A stretch of DNA of 46,390 nucleotides from Marivivens sp. (GCA_030827165.1 JAURFB010000010.1:1-46390), one strand, 5' to 3'. Positions 35,492 through 46,125 are shown, counted from the stretch's first letter. The notes: generated by a model from the sequence alone, not told the origin. Translations and numbers: made by a program.

Positions 35492-36193
35492 TCAGCCGAG
35501 TTTGAGAGCGGCGAGTTTCTCGTAGGCGGGAAGCGCGGCTGCCACGAGATCGGCATCGCGACCGTCGACAAGGGGAAGCGGGCCTTCGGGGCCGGCGAAA
35601 CCGGTCGAGCGATGAATTGCGCCATACCAGTGGGGCGCCCAGGCGCCATCCTCGGGCCGGCCGCCGGCGGGCCAGGAGAGCATTGCCGGATCCCAAGGCA
35701 GGCCGATCGCGGCGCACAGCTTTTGCAACATGGCAACGGGATTATCGCGGATATCGGCGCTGTCGATGACGATGCCGCCGAGGCGGTCGTAGATTTCCGC
35801 CTGTTGGCGAAAGCCGATGTCTTCGAGAGAGATGTCTTCGCGCTTGGCGCCATAGCTTGCCACCACGCGGGCGGGATGGCGGATCAGGTGGATATTGACG
35901 CACTCGGTGGCCCAGTCGAGCGGGAAGCCCGCCACCATCTGATGTGGCATGTGCTTCATGTAGAAATGCGGTTTGCCGCCGGGAATAGACCCTAAACAGG
36001 CCAAAGCCACGATGTCTGGATCGTCTTCATGGCTGGAAAGGATTTCCTGCCGCATCGGGTGATCTATGCCCGTGGCGACGAGATAGGGGGCATAGAAGGG
36101 TTCGTCCCAAACGGCAAAGTCAGGCCTTGCGCCGAAGGAGTACATCATCGCCGTCGAGAGGTTGCGAGGGCCCGACCACATGGCGATCCGCAT
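35492..36193 (-). CDS. Sulfotransferase-like P-loop protein
   Basis: 233-residue protein with the sulfotransferase-type nucleotide site at the very N-terminus (MRIAMWSGPRNLSTAMMYSF, 5'-phosphosulfate-loop-like SGPRNLST). A 3'-phosphate-site-like block IHLIRHPARVVASYGAKRED lies mid-protein, and a conserved FYMKHMPHQM in between. It may transfer sulfate from PAPS or be a related P-loop enzyme; substrate unknown. Its start codon overlaps the stop of the aminotransferase gene in TGATG, indicating translational coupling. From memory, some plant aminotransferase-like proteins fuse similar domains, which would support joint action. Confidence 0.85.
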   Translation of the reverse strand: MRIAMWSGPRNLSTAMMYSFGARPDFAVWDEPFYAPYLVATGIDHPMRQEILSSHEDDPDIVALACLGSIPGGKPHFYMKHMPHQMVAGFPLDWATECVNIHLIRHPARVVASYGAKREDISLEDIGFRQQAEIYDRLGGIVIDSADIRDNPVAMLQKLCAAIGLPWDPAMLSWPAGGRPEDGAWAPHWYGAIHRSTGFAGPEGPLPLVDGRDADLVAAALPAYEKLAALKLG

Positions 36194-37101
36194 CAGACGC
36201 TTTCCCTTGCGATCAGGTCTTTGTAGAGCGCGCGAAGGCGTTCGGTCATCTGGCCCATCTGGCCGGTGCCAATCTGGCGGCCGTCGATCGAACCGACCGG
36301 CGTTTGGGCACCAAAGGTTCCGGTGAGGAAGGCCTCATCGGCGCTGTAGGTGTCGACCAGGCTGAAATTCCGCTCAAAAACAGGGATGTCGTTGGCTTGG
36401 CAGAGATCGATCACCTTTTGCCGGGTGATTCCGTTCATGCAATAATCGCCGGTCGAGGTCCAAACCGCGCCCTTTCGGACGATGAAGAAATTGCAGGCGT
36501 TCGTGGTGTTTACGAAGCCATGCACATCGAGCATCAGCGCCTCATCGGCCCCCGCCTTTTCGGCAGCGATGCAGGCAAGGATACAATTGAGTTTGGAGTG
36601 GCTGTTAAGCTTGGGATCTTGCGTCATCGGCAGGCCACGCAAGTGCGGCACGGTGGCAAGGCGGATCGGGCGCGGGATCTTGGGCTTCGAATGCTCCATG
36701 ATGATGACCATCGTCGGCCCCGAGCGCGACAGCGAGGGGTGTTGGAAGGGGCGCACCTTGACGCCGCGAGTGACCATCAAGCGCGCATGGGCGTCGGTGA
36801 TCATCCGATTGGCTTTTTGCGTCCCTAACAAGGCCTTCTTGACCTCGTCCGGCGTCAAATGCATCTCGAGGTCGATGGCTTTGGCCGCCTCGAACAGGCG
36901 TTCGATGTGCTGGTCGAGAAAGGCCCACTTCCCATCGTAGAGGCGGATCCCCTCCCAGACGCCGTCGCCAAGCATGAAGCCGCTGTCATAGACGCTGACA
37001 GTTGCCTTTTCCCTGGGAACGAGGCGGCCGTCGACATAGATCAGGATTTCCTCGTTGCGCCGGTCTTCCTCGGCCTGATGGGTGGTGACGTGATCGGTCA
37101 T
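36193..37101 (-). CDS. Class IV aminotransferase (branched-chain/D-amino acid type)
   Basis: 302-residue fold-type IV PLP enzyme. It begins with the family block EEILIYVDGRLVPREKATVSVYDSG, followed by GDGVWEGIRLYDGK and RLFEAAKAIDLEM. The PLP lysine is in the region LNSHSKLNCILA, and ADEALMLDVHGFVNTTNACNFF follows. It resembles branched-chain aminotransferase-like and D-amino-acid transaminase proteins. The LDVHGFVNTT block differs from the common DxxGxVxE of IlvE by Asn-Thr-Thr in place of Glu, so a substrate other than ordinary branched-chain amino acids is likely. The ATG at 37101 has GGAGG upstream. It is coupled to the sulfotransferase-like gene. Confidence 0.92.
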   Translation of the reverse strand: MTDHVTTHQAEEDRRNEEILIYVDGRLVPREKATVSVYDSGFMLGDGVWEGIRLYDGKWAFLDQHIERLFEAAKAIDLEMHLTPDEVKKALLGTQKANRMITDAHARLMVTRGVKVRPFQHPSLSRSGPTMVIIMEHSKPKIPRPIRLATVPHLRGLPMTQDPKLNSHSKLNCILACIAAEKAGADEALMLDVHGFVNTTNACNFFIVRKGAVWTSTGDYCMNGITRQKVIDLCQANDIPVFERNFSLVDTYSADEAFLTGTFGAQTPVGSIDGRQIGTGQMGQMTERLRALYKDLIARESV

Positions 37102-37165
37102 GGGGTCCTCCGTTGGCGGCAGGCTAGGCACTTGCCACGGCCATTCCTAGAGGGAAACCGGTGGG

Positions 37166-38038
37166 CTAGCCCTCGAAGGCGTCAACTTCGGCCAGCGTCG
37201 GGATCACATCCGCAGTTCCAAGGCGCGTCACCATAATGGCCGCCGCTTTTCCGGCGCGATTCAGGGCGGTTTCGATCGGCTCGCCACGATCAAGCCCTGC
37301 CAGAAGATAGCCGGTGAAGGTGTCGCCCGCGCCCGTCGTATCGATCGGCGTCACCTTGTGGGCCGGAAAGCGAACGGCGGCCGGAGCCCCGGCGGAATAT
37401 AGGTCGGAGCCTTCTGCTCCCAGGGTCACGACGACATGTGCAACACCAAGGTCGCCCGCGCCTTTGCCCAGCGCAGCGGCGAGTTGTTCCATCTCGACTT
37501 GGTTCAGGATCAAGAGATCGATGTGGGGAAGCGCGGTAAGAACCGAAGCTGCCTCGAACGGGGCGGCGGCATATGCGGCGTGAAGGCCATTCGCCCTTGC
37601 CGTCGAAAGCGCATCGACCTGCGCGCTGGTTTCGTTCTGGGTCACCACCCAATCGCCCGAACTTGCGGCTGAAAGCGCGGCCCCGACCATCTGCGGCAAG
37701 ATCGCGCGATTTGCGCCCGGGCTGATGATGATCGAGTTCTCACCATCATCGGAAACAGCGATGATCGCCTCGCCCGTATCAGTGTCTAACTTGGCGATTT
37801 TCGATGTATCGACGCCATAACTTGCAAGCCGCTGGACGGCCCAATCGCCATCTTGCCCGACAGCCCCGATGTGCCGAACGGTTGCCCCCGCCCGCGCAGC
37901 GGCGACCGACATATTGGCGCCCTTGCCGCCGAGAAACGTCTGCTTGCCCGTTGCGGCCAAAGTCTCGCCCGGCTGGGGGATATGCGGAACCCGATAGATC
38001 AGATCGACGTTGATGGATCCAAGGTTCCAGATCGTCAC
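37166..38038 (-). CDS. rbsK: PfkB-family sugar kinase, ribokinase-like
   Basis: 290-residue kinase of the ribokinase/PfkB family. The N-terminal signature NLGSINVDLIYRVPHIPQPGE and FLGGKGANMSVAAARAG are ribokinase-like. The C-terminal PfkB signature is DTTGAGDTFTGYLLAG, with the catalytic Asp in GAGD. Ribose is the most likely substrate by similarity, but related sugars or nucleosides are possible; no ribose transport genes are nearby. The start is a GTG at 38038, one base after the maeB stop, so it is probably co-translated with malic enzyme, an unusual partner. The ribose assignment is moderate, the family assignment is strong. Confidence 0.88.
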   Translation of the reverse strand: MTIWNLGSINVDLIYRVPHIPQPGETLAATGKQTFLGGKGANMSVAAARAGATVRHIGAVGQDGDWAVQRLASYGVDTSKIAKLDTDTGEAIIAVSDDGENSIIISPGANRAILPQMVGAALSAASSGDWVVTQNETSAQVDALSTARANGLHAAYAAAPFEAASVLTALPHIDLLILNQVEMEQLAAALGKGAGDLGVAHVVVTLGAEGSDLYSAGAPAAVRFPAHKVTPIDTTGAGDTFTGYLLAGLDRGEPIETALNRAGKAAAIMVTRLGTADVIPTLAEVDAFEG

Positions 38039-38039
38039 G

Positions 38040-40295
38040 TCAACCCACCTTGCAGGCCGCGATGGCCGCCATGTTGAAAATGTCGTTCACGGTCGAGACG
38101 GTCGAGCAGATCTGGATCGGCTTGTCGACCCCAGCGAGGATCGGGCCGATCACGGTCGCCCCTCCCATTTCCTGCATCAGCTTTGCGGAAATCGAGGCCG
38201 AATGTCGGGCCGGAACAACGAGGACATTGGCCGGGCCCGTGAGGCGGCTGAACGGGTAATGCTCCATCGCCCGGGGGTTAAGGGCGACGTCTACTGTCAT
38301 CTCGCCCTCATATTCGAAATCGACGCCGCGTGCGTCGAGAACCTTGGGCGCGCGGTGCATCTTTTCGGCCCGCTCCGACACCGGATAGCCAAAGGTCGAG
38401 AACGACAGAAACGCAACGCGCGGTTCGAGCCCCAGATCGCGCGCCAGCTCTGCGGCGCGGGTCGCGATGTTGGCGAGGTCCTCTTCATCGGGCCATTCAT
38501 GGACCAGTGTATCCGCGATGAGGACGATACGGCCCTTGTTGAGAACCGCCGAAACCCCCACAGCGCCCGACGCGGGGTTGGCCTCGAACACGTGGTTGAT
38601 CAATTCGAGCACATGGGCGGATTTCCGTGTCGCTCCAGTGACCAGACCATCGCCATGACCGTGCGCCAGCATCAATGCTCCGAAAACATGGCGATCGCGT
38701 GCGGCAAGCCGGTGAATGTCGGCGCGGTCAAAGCCCTTGCGCTGGAGGCGGTCATAGAGAAACGCCTTGTAATCGTCGAGGTGTTCGGTGTTGGCGGCGT
38801 TGTAGACTGTGATCTCGGATACGGCGTCAGCCATGCCTTCGGCGGTGAGCTTGTCCCGCACATCGTTCTCGCGCCCGATCACAAGCGCGCGCCCCATGCC
38901 CGAGCGCTGATATTGAACGGCTGCTCGCAAGACGCGCGGATCGTCGCCCTCGGCAAAGATGATGTCGCCCTGTGCGGCGCGGGCGCGGGCATGAATGCCG
39001 CGCAGGATTCCGGCTGTCGGATCCATCCGGCCTTTCAGCGTCTGGATATAGGCCTCCATGTCGATGATCGGGCGGCGGGCGACGCCGGTCTTCATCCCCG
39101 CTTGCGCCACCGCTGGCGGGATGCGGTGAATGAGCCGGGGATCGAACGGTGTCGGGATGATATAGTCGCGCCCGAACGCCAGCTTCATGCCATAGGCAAC
39201 TGCAACCTCGTCCGGCACATCCTCGCGGGCCAGCGCGGCAAGCGCTTCGGCGCAGGCGATCTTCATGTCGTCATTGATGGCGCGGGCGTGAATATCGAGG
39301 GCGCCGCGAAAGAGATAGGGAAAGCCGAGGACGTTGTTGACCTGATTGGGATAATCGCTTCGGCCCGTGGCAACGATCGCGTCCTCGCGCACGGCGTGGG
39401 CCTCTTCCGGCGTAATCTCGGGGTCGGGGTTGGCCATCGCAAAGATCACCGAATTGGGCGCCATCGATTCGACCATCGCCGGCGTGACCGCGCCCTTGGC
39501 CGAAACTCCGAGGAACACGTCGGCTCCCTTCATCGCGCCTTCCAGCGTGCGCAGGTCCGTCTTGACGGCGTGGGCCGATTTCCACTGGTTCATGCCTTCG
39601 GTGCGGCCCTGATAGATCACGCCTTTCGTATCGCACATGACGCAGTTTTCGTGCCGCGCGCCCATCGTCTTGAGAAGCTCGAGGCAAGCGATCCCCGCCG
39701 CCCCTGCGCCGTTCAAAACGATCCGACAGTCCTCGATCTTCTTGCCCGAGATGTGCAGCGCGTTGATAAGGCCGGCGGCGCAGATCACGGCGGTGCCGTG
39801 CTGGTCGTCGTGAAAGACGGGGATATCCATCTCTTCCTTCAGCCGCTGCTCGATGATGAAACACTCGGGCGCCTTGATGTCTTCAAGGTTGATGCCGCCA
39901 AAGGTCGGCCCCATGAGGCGGACGGCGTTGCAGAAGGCGTCGGGATCTTCGGTATCAAGCTCGATGTCGATCGAATTCACGTCGGCGAACCGCTTGAAAA
40001 GGACGGACTTGCCCTCCATCACCGGCTTTGACGCCAGCGCCCCAAGGTTGCCAAGGCCGAGAACCGCCGTGCCATTCGAAATGACGGCCACCACGTTGCC
40101 CTTGTTGGTATAGTCATAGGCCGTTTCGGGTGCGGCGTGGATTTCCTCGCACGGCACGGCCACGCCTGGGGAATAGGCAAGGCTCAGATCGCGCTGCGTC
40201 GCCATCGGCACTGTCGCGGTGACTTCCCATTTGCCAGGGGTTGGCTCCAGATGAAACCTCAGAGCGTCTTCGCGGGAAACCCGGACCTTTGCCAT
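38040..40295 (-). CDS. maeB: NADP-dependent malic enzyme with phosphotransacetylase-like domain
   Basis: Oxidatively decarboxylates malate to pyruvate, generating NADPH. The 751-residue product is the two-domain MaeB form. The malic enzyme half (residues 1 to about 430) has [34 protein letters not shown], metal and substrate region [16 protein letters not shown], and NAD(P) fold [13 protein letters not shown]. The C-terminal half (about 430-751) resembles phosphate acetyltransferase, with [14 protein letters not shown] and [18 protein letters not shown]. In such enzymes that half is thought to be regulatory, binding acetyl-CoA or similar. ATG 40295 has GGAG upstream. It is divergent from mutS. 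Confidence 0.97.
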   Translation of the reverse strand: MAKVRVSREDALRFHLEPTPGKWEVTATVPMATQRDLSLAYSPGVAVPCEEIHAAPETAYDYTNKGNVVAVISNGTAVLGLGNLGALASKPVMEGKSVLFKRFADVNSIDIELDTEDPDAFCNAVRLMGPTFGGINLEDIKAPECFIIEQRLKEEMDIPVFHDDQHGTAVICAAGLINALHISGKKIEDCRIVLNGAGAAGIACLELLKTMGARHENCVMCDTKGVIYQGRTEGMNQWKSAHAVKTDLRTLEGAMKGADVFLGVSAKGAVTPAMVESMAPNSVIFAMANPDPEITPEEAHAVREDAIVATGRSDYPNQVNNVLGFPYLFRGALDIHARAINDDMKIACAEALAALAREDVPDEVAVAYGMKLAFGRDYIIPTPFDPRLIHRIPPAVAQAGMKTGVARRPIIDMEAYIQTLKGRMDPTAGILRGIHARARAAQGDIIFAEGDDPRVLRAAVQYQRSGMGRALVIGRENDVRDKLTAEGMADAVSEITVYNAANTEHLDDYKAFLYDRLQRKGFDRADIHRLAARDRHVFGALMLAHGHGDGLVTGATRKSAHVLELINHVFEANPASGAVGVSAVLNKGRIVLIADTLVHEWPDEEDLANIATRAAELARDLGLEPRVAFLSFSTFGYPVSERAEKMHRAPKVLDARGVDFEYEGEMTVDVALNPRAMEHYPFSRLTGPANVLVVPARHSASISAKLMQEMGGATVIGPILAGVDKPIQICSTVSTVNDIFNMAAIAACKVG

Positions 40296-40393
40296 TCTTC
40301 ATTCTCCAAATGCACCACACCGGAATAACGGCAGGGGCATGGGGGCCGCAATGCCTTCGTTTTCGGCTTTCGTCGCTAACATCCACTGGATAG

Positions 40394-40410
40394 GGTCTTT
40401 GCGAAAGACC
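40394..40410. repeat. Perfect inverted repeat just upstream of mutS
   Basis: GGTCTTT GCG AAAGACC is a 7-bp stem with a 3-base loop, ending three bases before the AGGGGGAAG ribosome site of mutS. It could be an RNA hairpin affecting translation or a small operator. No known consensus is recognised. Confidence 0.5.
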
Positions 40411-40422
40411 AAAGGGGGAAGA

Positions 40423-43062
40423 ATGAACGCGGCGGCAGGCACCGTTACGCCGATGATGGCGCAATATCTTGAAATCAAGTCAAACCATCCCGGCGCGATC
40501 TTGTTCTACCGGATGGGTGATTTCTACGAGATGTTCTTCGACGATGCGGTGGCGGCTTCGGCGGCGCTGGATATCGCGCTAACGAAGCGCGGCCAGCATC
40601 TTGGCGAAGATATCCCGATGTGCGGCGTTCCGGTCCACGCGGCCGAAGGCTATCTCCTGACGCTGATCCGCAAGGGTTTTCGCGTGGCCGTTTGCGAACA
40701 GCTCGAGGATCCGGCCGAGGCAAAGAAGCGCGGTTCAAAATCGGTCGTGAAACGCGATGTGGTCCGCCTTGTCACCCCCGGCACCCTGACGGAAGACAGC
40801 CTTCTCGATGCCCGCCGTCACAACTTTCTCGCGGCATTTGCGCAGGTGCGCGAGGTTTCGGCGCTGGCTTGGGTCGATATTTCGACCGGCGTGTTTCACG
40901 TCATGTCTTGCGCCCCTGCGCGGCTGGCGCCCGAACTGTCGCGGCTTGCCCCCCGCGAGGTGATCCTTGCGGATGACGATGACAGCGGCTGGCAATCCAT
41001 CGTCCGCGAAAGCGGCGCGGCGCCCACCCTGCTCGGAAAAGCCGCCTTCGACAGCACCAACGGGCAAAGGCGGCTATGCGGCTTGTTTGGCGTCGAAACT
41101 CTCGACGCTTTCGGCACATTTGACCTAGCCCAGATCGCCGCGATGTCGGCCATCGCCGAATATCTCGAGATCACGCAAAAGGGCAATCTGCCGCTCTTGC
41201 GCCCGCCGGCGATCGAGGCAGAGGCCGCCAATATGCAGATCGACGCCACGACGCGCCGGTCGCTAGAGCTTACCGCGTCGATGAATGGCGGCCGCGCCGG
41301 ATCGCTTTTGTCGACCATAGACCGGACTTCAACATCGGCGGGCGCACGGCTTTTGGAGCGCAGGCTTTCAAGCCCGTCATGTCGCCTCGATACAATCCTC
41401 GAGCGGCAAGCTTCTGTCGCCTGGTTTCTCGAGAACTCCCGCCTTGCCGCCGATCTTGGCAGCAGCCTCCGCGCCAGCCACGATGTCGACCGCGCGCTGT
41501 CGCGCCTTGCCCTTGATCGCGGCGGCCCACGCGATATGGCCGCGATCCGCGATACGGCGGCAATCGCCACCAAGGTCCACGACCGGCTTGTCGCGCAGAT
41601 GCCGCCGTCCGGCCTTGCGGCTGCAAGCGGCGATCTTGTCGGTCTTGAAGAGCTTGTCGATCTTCTCGATGCCGCCCTCGTTGCCGAGCCCCCGCTCTTG
41701 TCGCGCGATGGCGGCTTCGTCGCACCGGGCTATGACGCCGATCTCGATGAGGCGCGCGAATTGCGTGATCACGGGCGCGGCGTGATCGCTGGGATGCAGG
41801 CGGATTATGCCGATCTTGCGGGCGTCTCGTCGCTCAAGATCAAGCACAACAACGCTCTGGGCTATTTCATCGAAACCACGGCGACCCATGCCGAAAAGAT
41901 GATGGCGCCGCCCCTGAACGAGACATTCATCCATCGCCAGACCACCGCCAACCAGATCCGCTTCACGACCGTCAAGCTTTCGGAAATCGAGACGCGGATC
42001 CTCAACGCTGGCGCCCATGCGCTCGAGATCGAAAAGCGCGTTTTCTCCGTTTTGGCCGAGGCAATCATTTCTGTGGCCGACCGTATTTCCGCCATGGCCC
42101 GAGCGCTGGCCGAGATCGACGTGGCGCTTTCCATGGCCGCGCTCGCCCGCGACGAGGATTGGTGCCGCCCCGAGATCGACACCTCCCGCGCGTTCGAGAT
42201 CCAAGGCGGGCGGCATCCGGTTGTCGAGGCCGCGCTGAGGAAATCGGGCGAGCCCTTTGTCGCCAACGACTGCGATCTGACCGCAACGCCGATCTGGCTT
42301 TTGACCGGCCCCAACATGGCCGGCAAATCAACCTTCCTGCGCCAGAACGCCTTGATCGCCATACTGGCCCAAGCGGGCGGCTTTGTGCCTGCCGCCTCGG
42401 CGCATGTCGGCATCGTCAGCCAGATCTTCAGCCGCGTTGGGGCTTCTGACGATCTTGCGCGCGGGCGTTCGACGTTCATGGTCGAAATGGTGGAAACCGC
42501 CGCGATCCTCAATCAAGCGGATGACCGGGCGCTCGTGATCCTGGATGAAATTGGCCGAGGCACCGCGACCTATGATGGCCTGTCGATTGCCTGGGCGACG
42601 CTTGAACATCTGCACGATGTGAACCGCTGCCGCGCCCTGTTTGCCACGCACTATAACGATATGGGGGCGCTGGCCGCCAAGCTTGACGGGGTCGATAACG
42701 CGACTGTCGCCGTCAAGGAATGGGACGGTGATGTGATCTTTCTGCACGAGATCCGCAAAGGAACCGCCGACCGAAGCTATGGTGTTCAGGTGGCGCGGCT
42801 TGCCGGCTTGCCACCCGCCGTTGTGGCGCGGGCCAAGGTTGTTTTGGAGGCGCTGGAGAGGGGCGAACGCGAGGGCGGCGCGAACCGAAAGGCGCCGATC
42901 GACGACCTGCCGCTTTTCTCGGCGACGCCCGCCCCGACGCTCGCCAAGGCCAAGCCCTCGGCTGTTGAAGATCGGCTGAAAGAAGTTCTGCCCGACGATC
43001 TCTCGCCGCGCGAAGCCCTCGACTTGATCTACGAGCTTCGCGGGCTGTTGAGCAAAGGTTAG
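40423..43062 (+). CDS. mutS: DNA mismatch repair protein MutS
   Basis: Mismatch-recognition ATPase that starts post-replicative repair with MutL. The 879-residue length is standard. The mismatch-reading motif FYEMF is in the N-terminal domain ([16 protein letters not shown]). The central clamp region contains [20 protein letters not shown]. The ATPase has Walker [17 protein letters not shown], followed by [15 protein letters not shown] and [16 protein letters not shown], with ATHYNDM downstream. I chose the ATG at 40423, preceded by GGGGGAAG; the open frame to 40339 has no such support. Its end overlaps the convergent grpE by four bases. Confidence 0.98.
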   Translation: MNAAAGTVTPMMAQYLEIKSNHPGAILFYRMGDFYEMFFDDAVAASAALDIALTKRGQHLGEDIPMCGVPVHAAEGYLLTLIRKGFRVAVCEQLEDPAEAKKRGSKSVVKRDVVRLVTPGTLTEDSLLDARRHNFLAAFAQVREVSALAWVDISTGVFHVMSCAPARLAPELSRLAPREVILADDDDSGWQSIVRESGAAPTLLGKAAFDSTNGQRRLCGLFGVETLDAFGTFDLAQIAAMSAIAEYLEITQKGNLPLLRPPAIEAEAANMQIDATTRRSLELTASMNGGRAGSLLSTIDRTSTSAGARLLERRLSSPSCRLDTILERQASVAWFLENSRLAADLGSSLRASHDVDRALSRLALDRGGPRDMAAIRDTAAIATKVHDRLVAQMPPSGLAAASGDLVGLEELVDLLDAALVAEPPLLSRDGGFVAPGYDADLDEARELRDHGRGVIAGMQADYADLAGVSSLKIKHNNALGYFIETTATHAEKMMAPPLNETFIHRQTTANQIRFTTVKLSEIETRILNAGAHALEIEKRVFSVLAEAIISVADRISAMARALAEIDVALSMAALARDEDWCRPEIDTSRAFEIQGGRHPVVEAALRKSGEPFVANDCDLTATPIWLLTGPNMAGKSTFLRQNALIAILAQAGGFVPAASAHVGIVSQIFSRVGASDDLARGRSTFMVEMVETAAILNQADDRALVILDEIGRGTATYDGLSIAWATLEHLHDVNRCRALFATHYNDMGALAAKLDGVDNATVAVKEWDGDVIFLHEIRKGTADRSYGVQVARLAGLPPAVVARAKVVLEALERGEREGGANRKAPIDDLPLFSATPAPTLAKAKPSAVEDRLKEVLPDDLSPREALDLIYELRGLLSKG

Positions 43063-43622
43063 TTGGCGGGCGTCGACGAGACGCCAACCTGCGCGGGGCG
43101 CAGTAGTCGATCATGCAGCATGAAGCCATCGGCGCTGACTTGAATGATGTCGCCCGATCTGGTTCCCGGAAGCGGGGCTTCAAACATCGCTTGATGCATC
43201 TGGGGATCAAAGCGGTCGCCCACTTCGGGCGACACCCGAACGATCCCGTGTTTTTGGAAGACGTTGAGCAGCTCGCGCATGGTCAGCTCGATCCCCTCGA
43301 CAAAGGCCGCCGCGGTCTCGCGCTGTTCGTCGGAAATTGCCTGAAGGGCGCGGTTGAGGCTGTCGTAGACCGGCAGAAGATCGCGCGCCAGCTTTGACCC
43401 GCCATAGTTTTCGGCCTCGCGGCGGTCGCGTTCGGCGCGCTTGCGCGAGTTTTCCGCATCGGCGAGCGCGCGCATGAACCGATCCTTGTAGTCGTCGCGC
43501 TCGGCCTTCAGCGCCTCGACTTCGCCCGCCCCTGCGGCCTCGGCATCGGCGCCGGTTTCGATCTCGTCGGCTTCGGCGGCCAGTTCGTCGAGGGATTTCG
43601 GTTCCTGATTGTGCTCGTTCAT
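43059..43622 (-). CDS. grpE: Nucleotide exchange factor GrpE
   Basis: 187-residue co-chaperone that drives ADP release from DnaK. The N-terminal acidic coiled-coil region ([40 protein letters not shown]) leads into [13 protein letters not shown]. The C-terminal beta-wing domain follows, with [20 protein letters not shown] and [13 protein letters not shown]. It starts 12 bases after hrcA, so hrcA-grpE form one operon. Its TAA overlaps the mutS TAG in TTAG. Confidence 0.98.
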   Translation of the reverse strand: MNEHNQEPKSLDELAAEADEIETGADAEAAGAGEVEALKAERDDYKDRFMRALADAENSRKRAERDRREAENYGGSKLARDLLPVYDSLNRALQAISDEQRETAAAFVEGIELTMRELLNVFQKHGIVRVSPEVGDRFDPQMHQAMFEAPLPGTRSGDIIQVSADGFMLHDRLLRPAQVGVSSTPAN

Positions 43623-43634
43623 ACTCGTCTTCCT

Positions 43635-44696
43635 TTAGCTCCGGTCGGTCATGAGCCGCCCGACCAGTTGCGCAGTGTAATTCACGATCGGGACGATCCG
43701 CCCATAGTTGAGGCGTGTCGGCCCGATGACGCCGACGGCGCCGATGATCTTTCGGTCGGCGTTCATATAGGGAGAAACAACCAGAGAGGAACCCGAAAGT
43801 GAAAAAAGCTTGTTCTCCGAGCCGATAAAAATGCGTACGCCTTCGCCGCCTTCGGCCAACTCCAGGAAATCGGCGATATCTCGTGTGCGTTCGAGGTCGT
43901 CGAAAAGGGTTCTGATGCGTTCGAGGTCCTGGGTTTCGGCGCCCTCAAGAAGGTTGCCTATTCCGCGCACGATGAGGCGCTCGGTGGTCTCGCCCTGATT
44001 TTCCCAGACAGCCATACCGCTTTCGACAAGACCGCGGGCAAGACCGTCGATCTCTTGCCGGCGCCGCGAGATTTCAACCGCTACGGCGCGACCAAGCTCG
44101 GAAAGCGTTTTGCCTTCGGCAATAGAGTTGATGAAATTCGCCGCCTCGCGCATTGACGAAGGGGTCTGCCCGACAGGTGGCTGGAATATCCGGTTCTCGA
44201 CATGCCCGTCGGCAAAGACGAGAACGACGAGCGCCCTGTCGGGACCGAGCGATAGGAATTCGATGTGCCGTATCGGAGCTTCGTGCTTGGGGGTCAGCAC
44301 CAGGCTTGCGCCCCGCGTCACACCGGAAAGCGCCGCGCCGACTCGGTCCAGAAGCGCCGAGACATCGGCCTTTTCGTCGCCCAGGGTCTGGTCGATCTTT
44401 TCGCGGTCTTCGCCAGAAAGATCGCTGACCTCAAGAAGCCCGTCGACAAACATCCGCAAGCCCGCTTGGGTCGGCACCCGCCCGGCGCTGATGTGAGGGC
44501 TGCCCAGAAGGCCGAGGAATTCCAGATCCTGCATCACGTTGCGGATCGTTGCCGCGCTGACCTTTTCCGAAAGCGTGCGCGTCAACGAGCGGGATCCGAC
44601 AGGTGTGCCGGTTTCCAGATACGCCTCGACCACGCGCCGAAACACCTCGCGCGATCGGTCGTTCAGCTCTTCCATAATCGGTGACTTGTCGGGCAT
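43635..44696 (-). CDS. hrcA: Heat-inducible transcription repressor HrcA
   Basis: 353-residue repressor that binds CIRCE operators of groESL-type genes. The N-terminal winged helix contains [25 protein letters not shown] and [20 protein letters not shown], then [20 protein letters not shown]. The C-terminal GAF-like and HrcA-specific region has [20 protein letters not shown] near the end. It is the first gene of hrcA-grpE and divergent from rph. I found no CIRCE-type repeat in the 113-base gap upstream, so autoregulation through a local CIRCE is not supported. Confidence 0.98.
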   Translation of the reverse strand: MPDKSPIMEELNDRSREVFRRVVEAYLETGTPVGSRSLTRTLSEKVSAATIRNVMQDLEFLGLLGSPHISAGRVPTQAGLRMFVDGLLEVSDLSGEDREKIDQTLGDEKADVSALLDRVGAALSGVTRGASLVLTPKHEAPIRHIEFLSLGPDRALVVLVFADGHVENRIFQPPVGQTPSSMREAANFINSIAEGKTLSELGRAVAVEISRRRQEIDGLARGLVESGMAVWENQGETTERLIVRGIGNLLEGAETQDLERIRTLFDDLERTRDIADFLELAEGGEGVRIFIGSENKLFSLSGSSLVVSPYMNADRKIIGAVGVIGPTRLNYGRIVPIVNYTAQLVGRLMTDRS

Positions 44697-44809
44697 CGGT
44701 CTCTCCGGCAGGGACCGAGGAAACTAAAGCGATGCGAGGGCCAACGTCAATCGGGGTTGGATTTGTTCGGCGGTCAGCGTATCTGCCCCTGAAACGACAG
44801 GAGAATGCC

Positions 44810-45517
44810 ATGCGCCCGTCCGGCCGTAAGACAGATGAACTTCGCCCCATTTCCATCGAGACCGGCATCAGCCGCCATGCCGAGGGATCTTGTCTGATCC
44901 GGGTCGGCGATACCCACGTTCTTTGCACGGCAAGCATCGACGAGAAGGTTCCGCCATTCCTGCGCAACTCGGGGCTGGGCTGGGTTACCGCCGAATACGG
45001 GATGCTACCGCGCGCCACCAACACACGGATGCGCCGCGAGGCGAAGGATGGCCAATCGGGCAGGACGCAGGAAATCCAGCGTTTGATCGGACGCAGCCTG
45101 CGCGCGGGCGTTGACCGGGTTGCGCTGGGCGAGCGTCAGATCGTCGTCGATTGCGATGTGATACAGGCCGATGGCGGCACGCGCTGCGCCTCGATCACCG
45201 GCGGTTGGGTCGCGCTGCGGCTTGCCGTCAACAAGTTGCTGAAGGCAGGTGCGATTGTGACCGATCCGCTTGTCGATCCGGTCGCGGCTGTAAGCTGCGG
45301 CATCTATGCCGGCCAGCCGGTGCTAGACCTCGATTATCCCGAAGACAGCGAGGCCGGCGCTGACGGAAACTTCGTGATGGCGGGATCGAAGCTGATCGAA
45401 GTGCAGATGTCGGCAGAGGGATCGACCTATTCGCGGGCCCAGATGAACAGCCTCCTTGATCTTGCCGAAAAGGGTGTGGCCGAGTTGGTCGCGGCCCAAT
45501 TGGCGGCAACGAGATGA
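44810..45517 (+). CDS. rph: Ribonuclease PH
   Basis: 235-residue phosphorolytic 3'-exoribonuclease that trims tRNA 3' ends. It starts with the signature [19 protein letters not shown], then [20 protein letters not shown] and [18 protein letters not shown]. The phosphate site and core block [20 protein letters not shown] follow. AGGAGA is five bases before the ATG at 44810; the upstream part of the open frame overlaps hrcA and is not credible as coding. Its stop overlaps rdgB in ATGA. The rph-rdgB-hemW order is common in alphaproteobacteria. Confidence 0.98.
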   Translation: MRPSGRKTDELRPISIETGISRHAEGSCLIRVGDTHVLCTASIDEKVPPFLRNSGLGWVTAEYGMLPRATNTRMRREAKDGQSGRTQEIQRLIGRSLRAGVDRVALGERQIVVDCDVIQADGGTRCASITGGWVALRLAVNKLLKAGAIVTDPLVDPVAAVSCGIYAGQPVLDLDYPEDSEAGADGNFVMAGSKLIEVQMSAEGSTYSRAQMNSLLDLAEKGVAELVAAQLAATR

Positions 45518-46125
45518 ACCGCAGGTTCGACGGGAAACACCTCGTCGTCGCGACGCACAACGCTGGGAAGCTTGAAGAAATTCAAGCGCTTCTCGAGCCC
45601 TATGGGATTTCTGTCAGTTCCAACGCCGATCATGGTCTGCCAGAGCCGGACGAGACCGAAACCACCTTCGCGGGCAACGCTCGCATCAAGGCCCATGCCG
45701 CCGCCAAGGCGACCGGCCTTCCGGCTCTTGCCGACGACAGCGGGATCGAGATTGACGGGCTCGGCGGCCAGCCAGGTGTTCACACCGCCGATTGGGCGGA
45801 AGGGCCGGACGGGCGCGATTTTGTTCGGGCGATGACCAGGACGTGGGAGATGCTCGAGGAGGTCGCTGCGCCCTACCCCAGAACGGCGCGGTTCTGTTGC
45901 ACGCTTGTTCTGGCCTGGCCGGACGGGCACGACGAGATTTTCCCAGGCGTGATGGCGGGCGAAATCGTCTGGCCGATGCGTGGCAATCTGGGCCATGGCT
46001 ATGACCCTATTTTCCAACCGGACGGATATTCCCAGACCTTTGGCGAAATGGACCGCTGGGAGAAGAACCGGATCAGCCACCGCGCGGATGCCTTCCGCAA
46101 GCTTGTTGCCGGTTGCTTTGCCTGA
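45514..46125 (+). CDS. rdgB: dITP/XTP pyrophosphatase RdgB (Ham1 family)
   Basis: 203-residue nucleotide-pool cleaner that hydrolyses dITP, XTP and related non-canonical triphosphates. The family signature [16 protein letters not shown] is at the N-terminus, then [60 protein letters not shown] and the ending [11 protein letters not shown]. It overlaps the rph stop by four bases and is followed by hemW with a short overlap. With mutT it makes this window rich in sanitising enzymes. Confidence 0.98.
   Translation: MNRRFDGKHLVVATHNAGKLEEIQALLEPYGISVSSNADHGLPEPDETETTFAGNARIKAHAAAKATGLPALADDSGIEIDGLGGQPGVHTADWAEGPDGRDFVRAMTRTWEMLEEVAAPYPRTARFCCTLVLAWPDGHDEIFPGVMAGEIVWPMRGNLGHGYDPIFQPDGYSQTFGEMDRWEKNRISHRADAFRKLVAGCFA

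Noticed and set aside
38010-40031. 673-codon plus-strand open frame opposite maeB
   Set aside because: Antisense shadow of malic enzyme, which has full catalytic motifs on the minus strand.
44697-44809. Possible CIRCE operator between hrcA and rph
   Set aside because: No TTAGCACTC/GAGTGCTAA-type inverted repeat is present. Only weak promoter-like hexamers were seen (TTGACG on the minus strand, TTGGAT on the plus strand) without good -10 partners.
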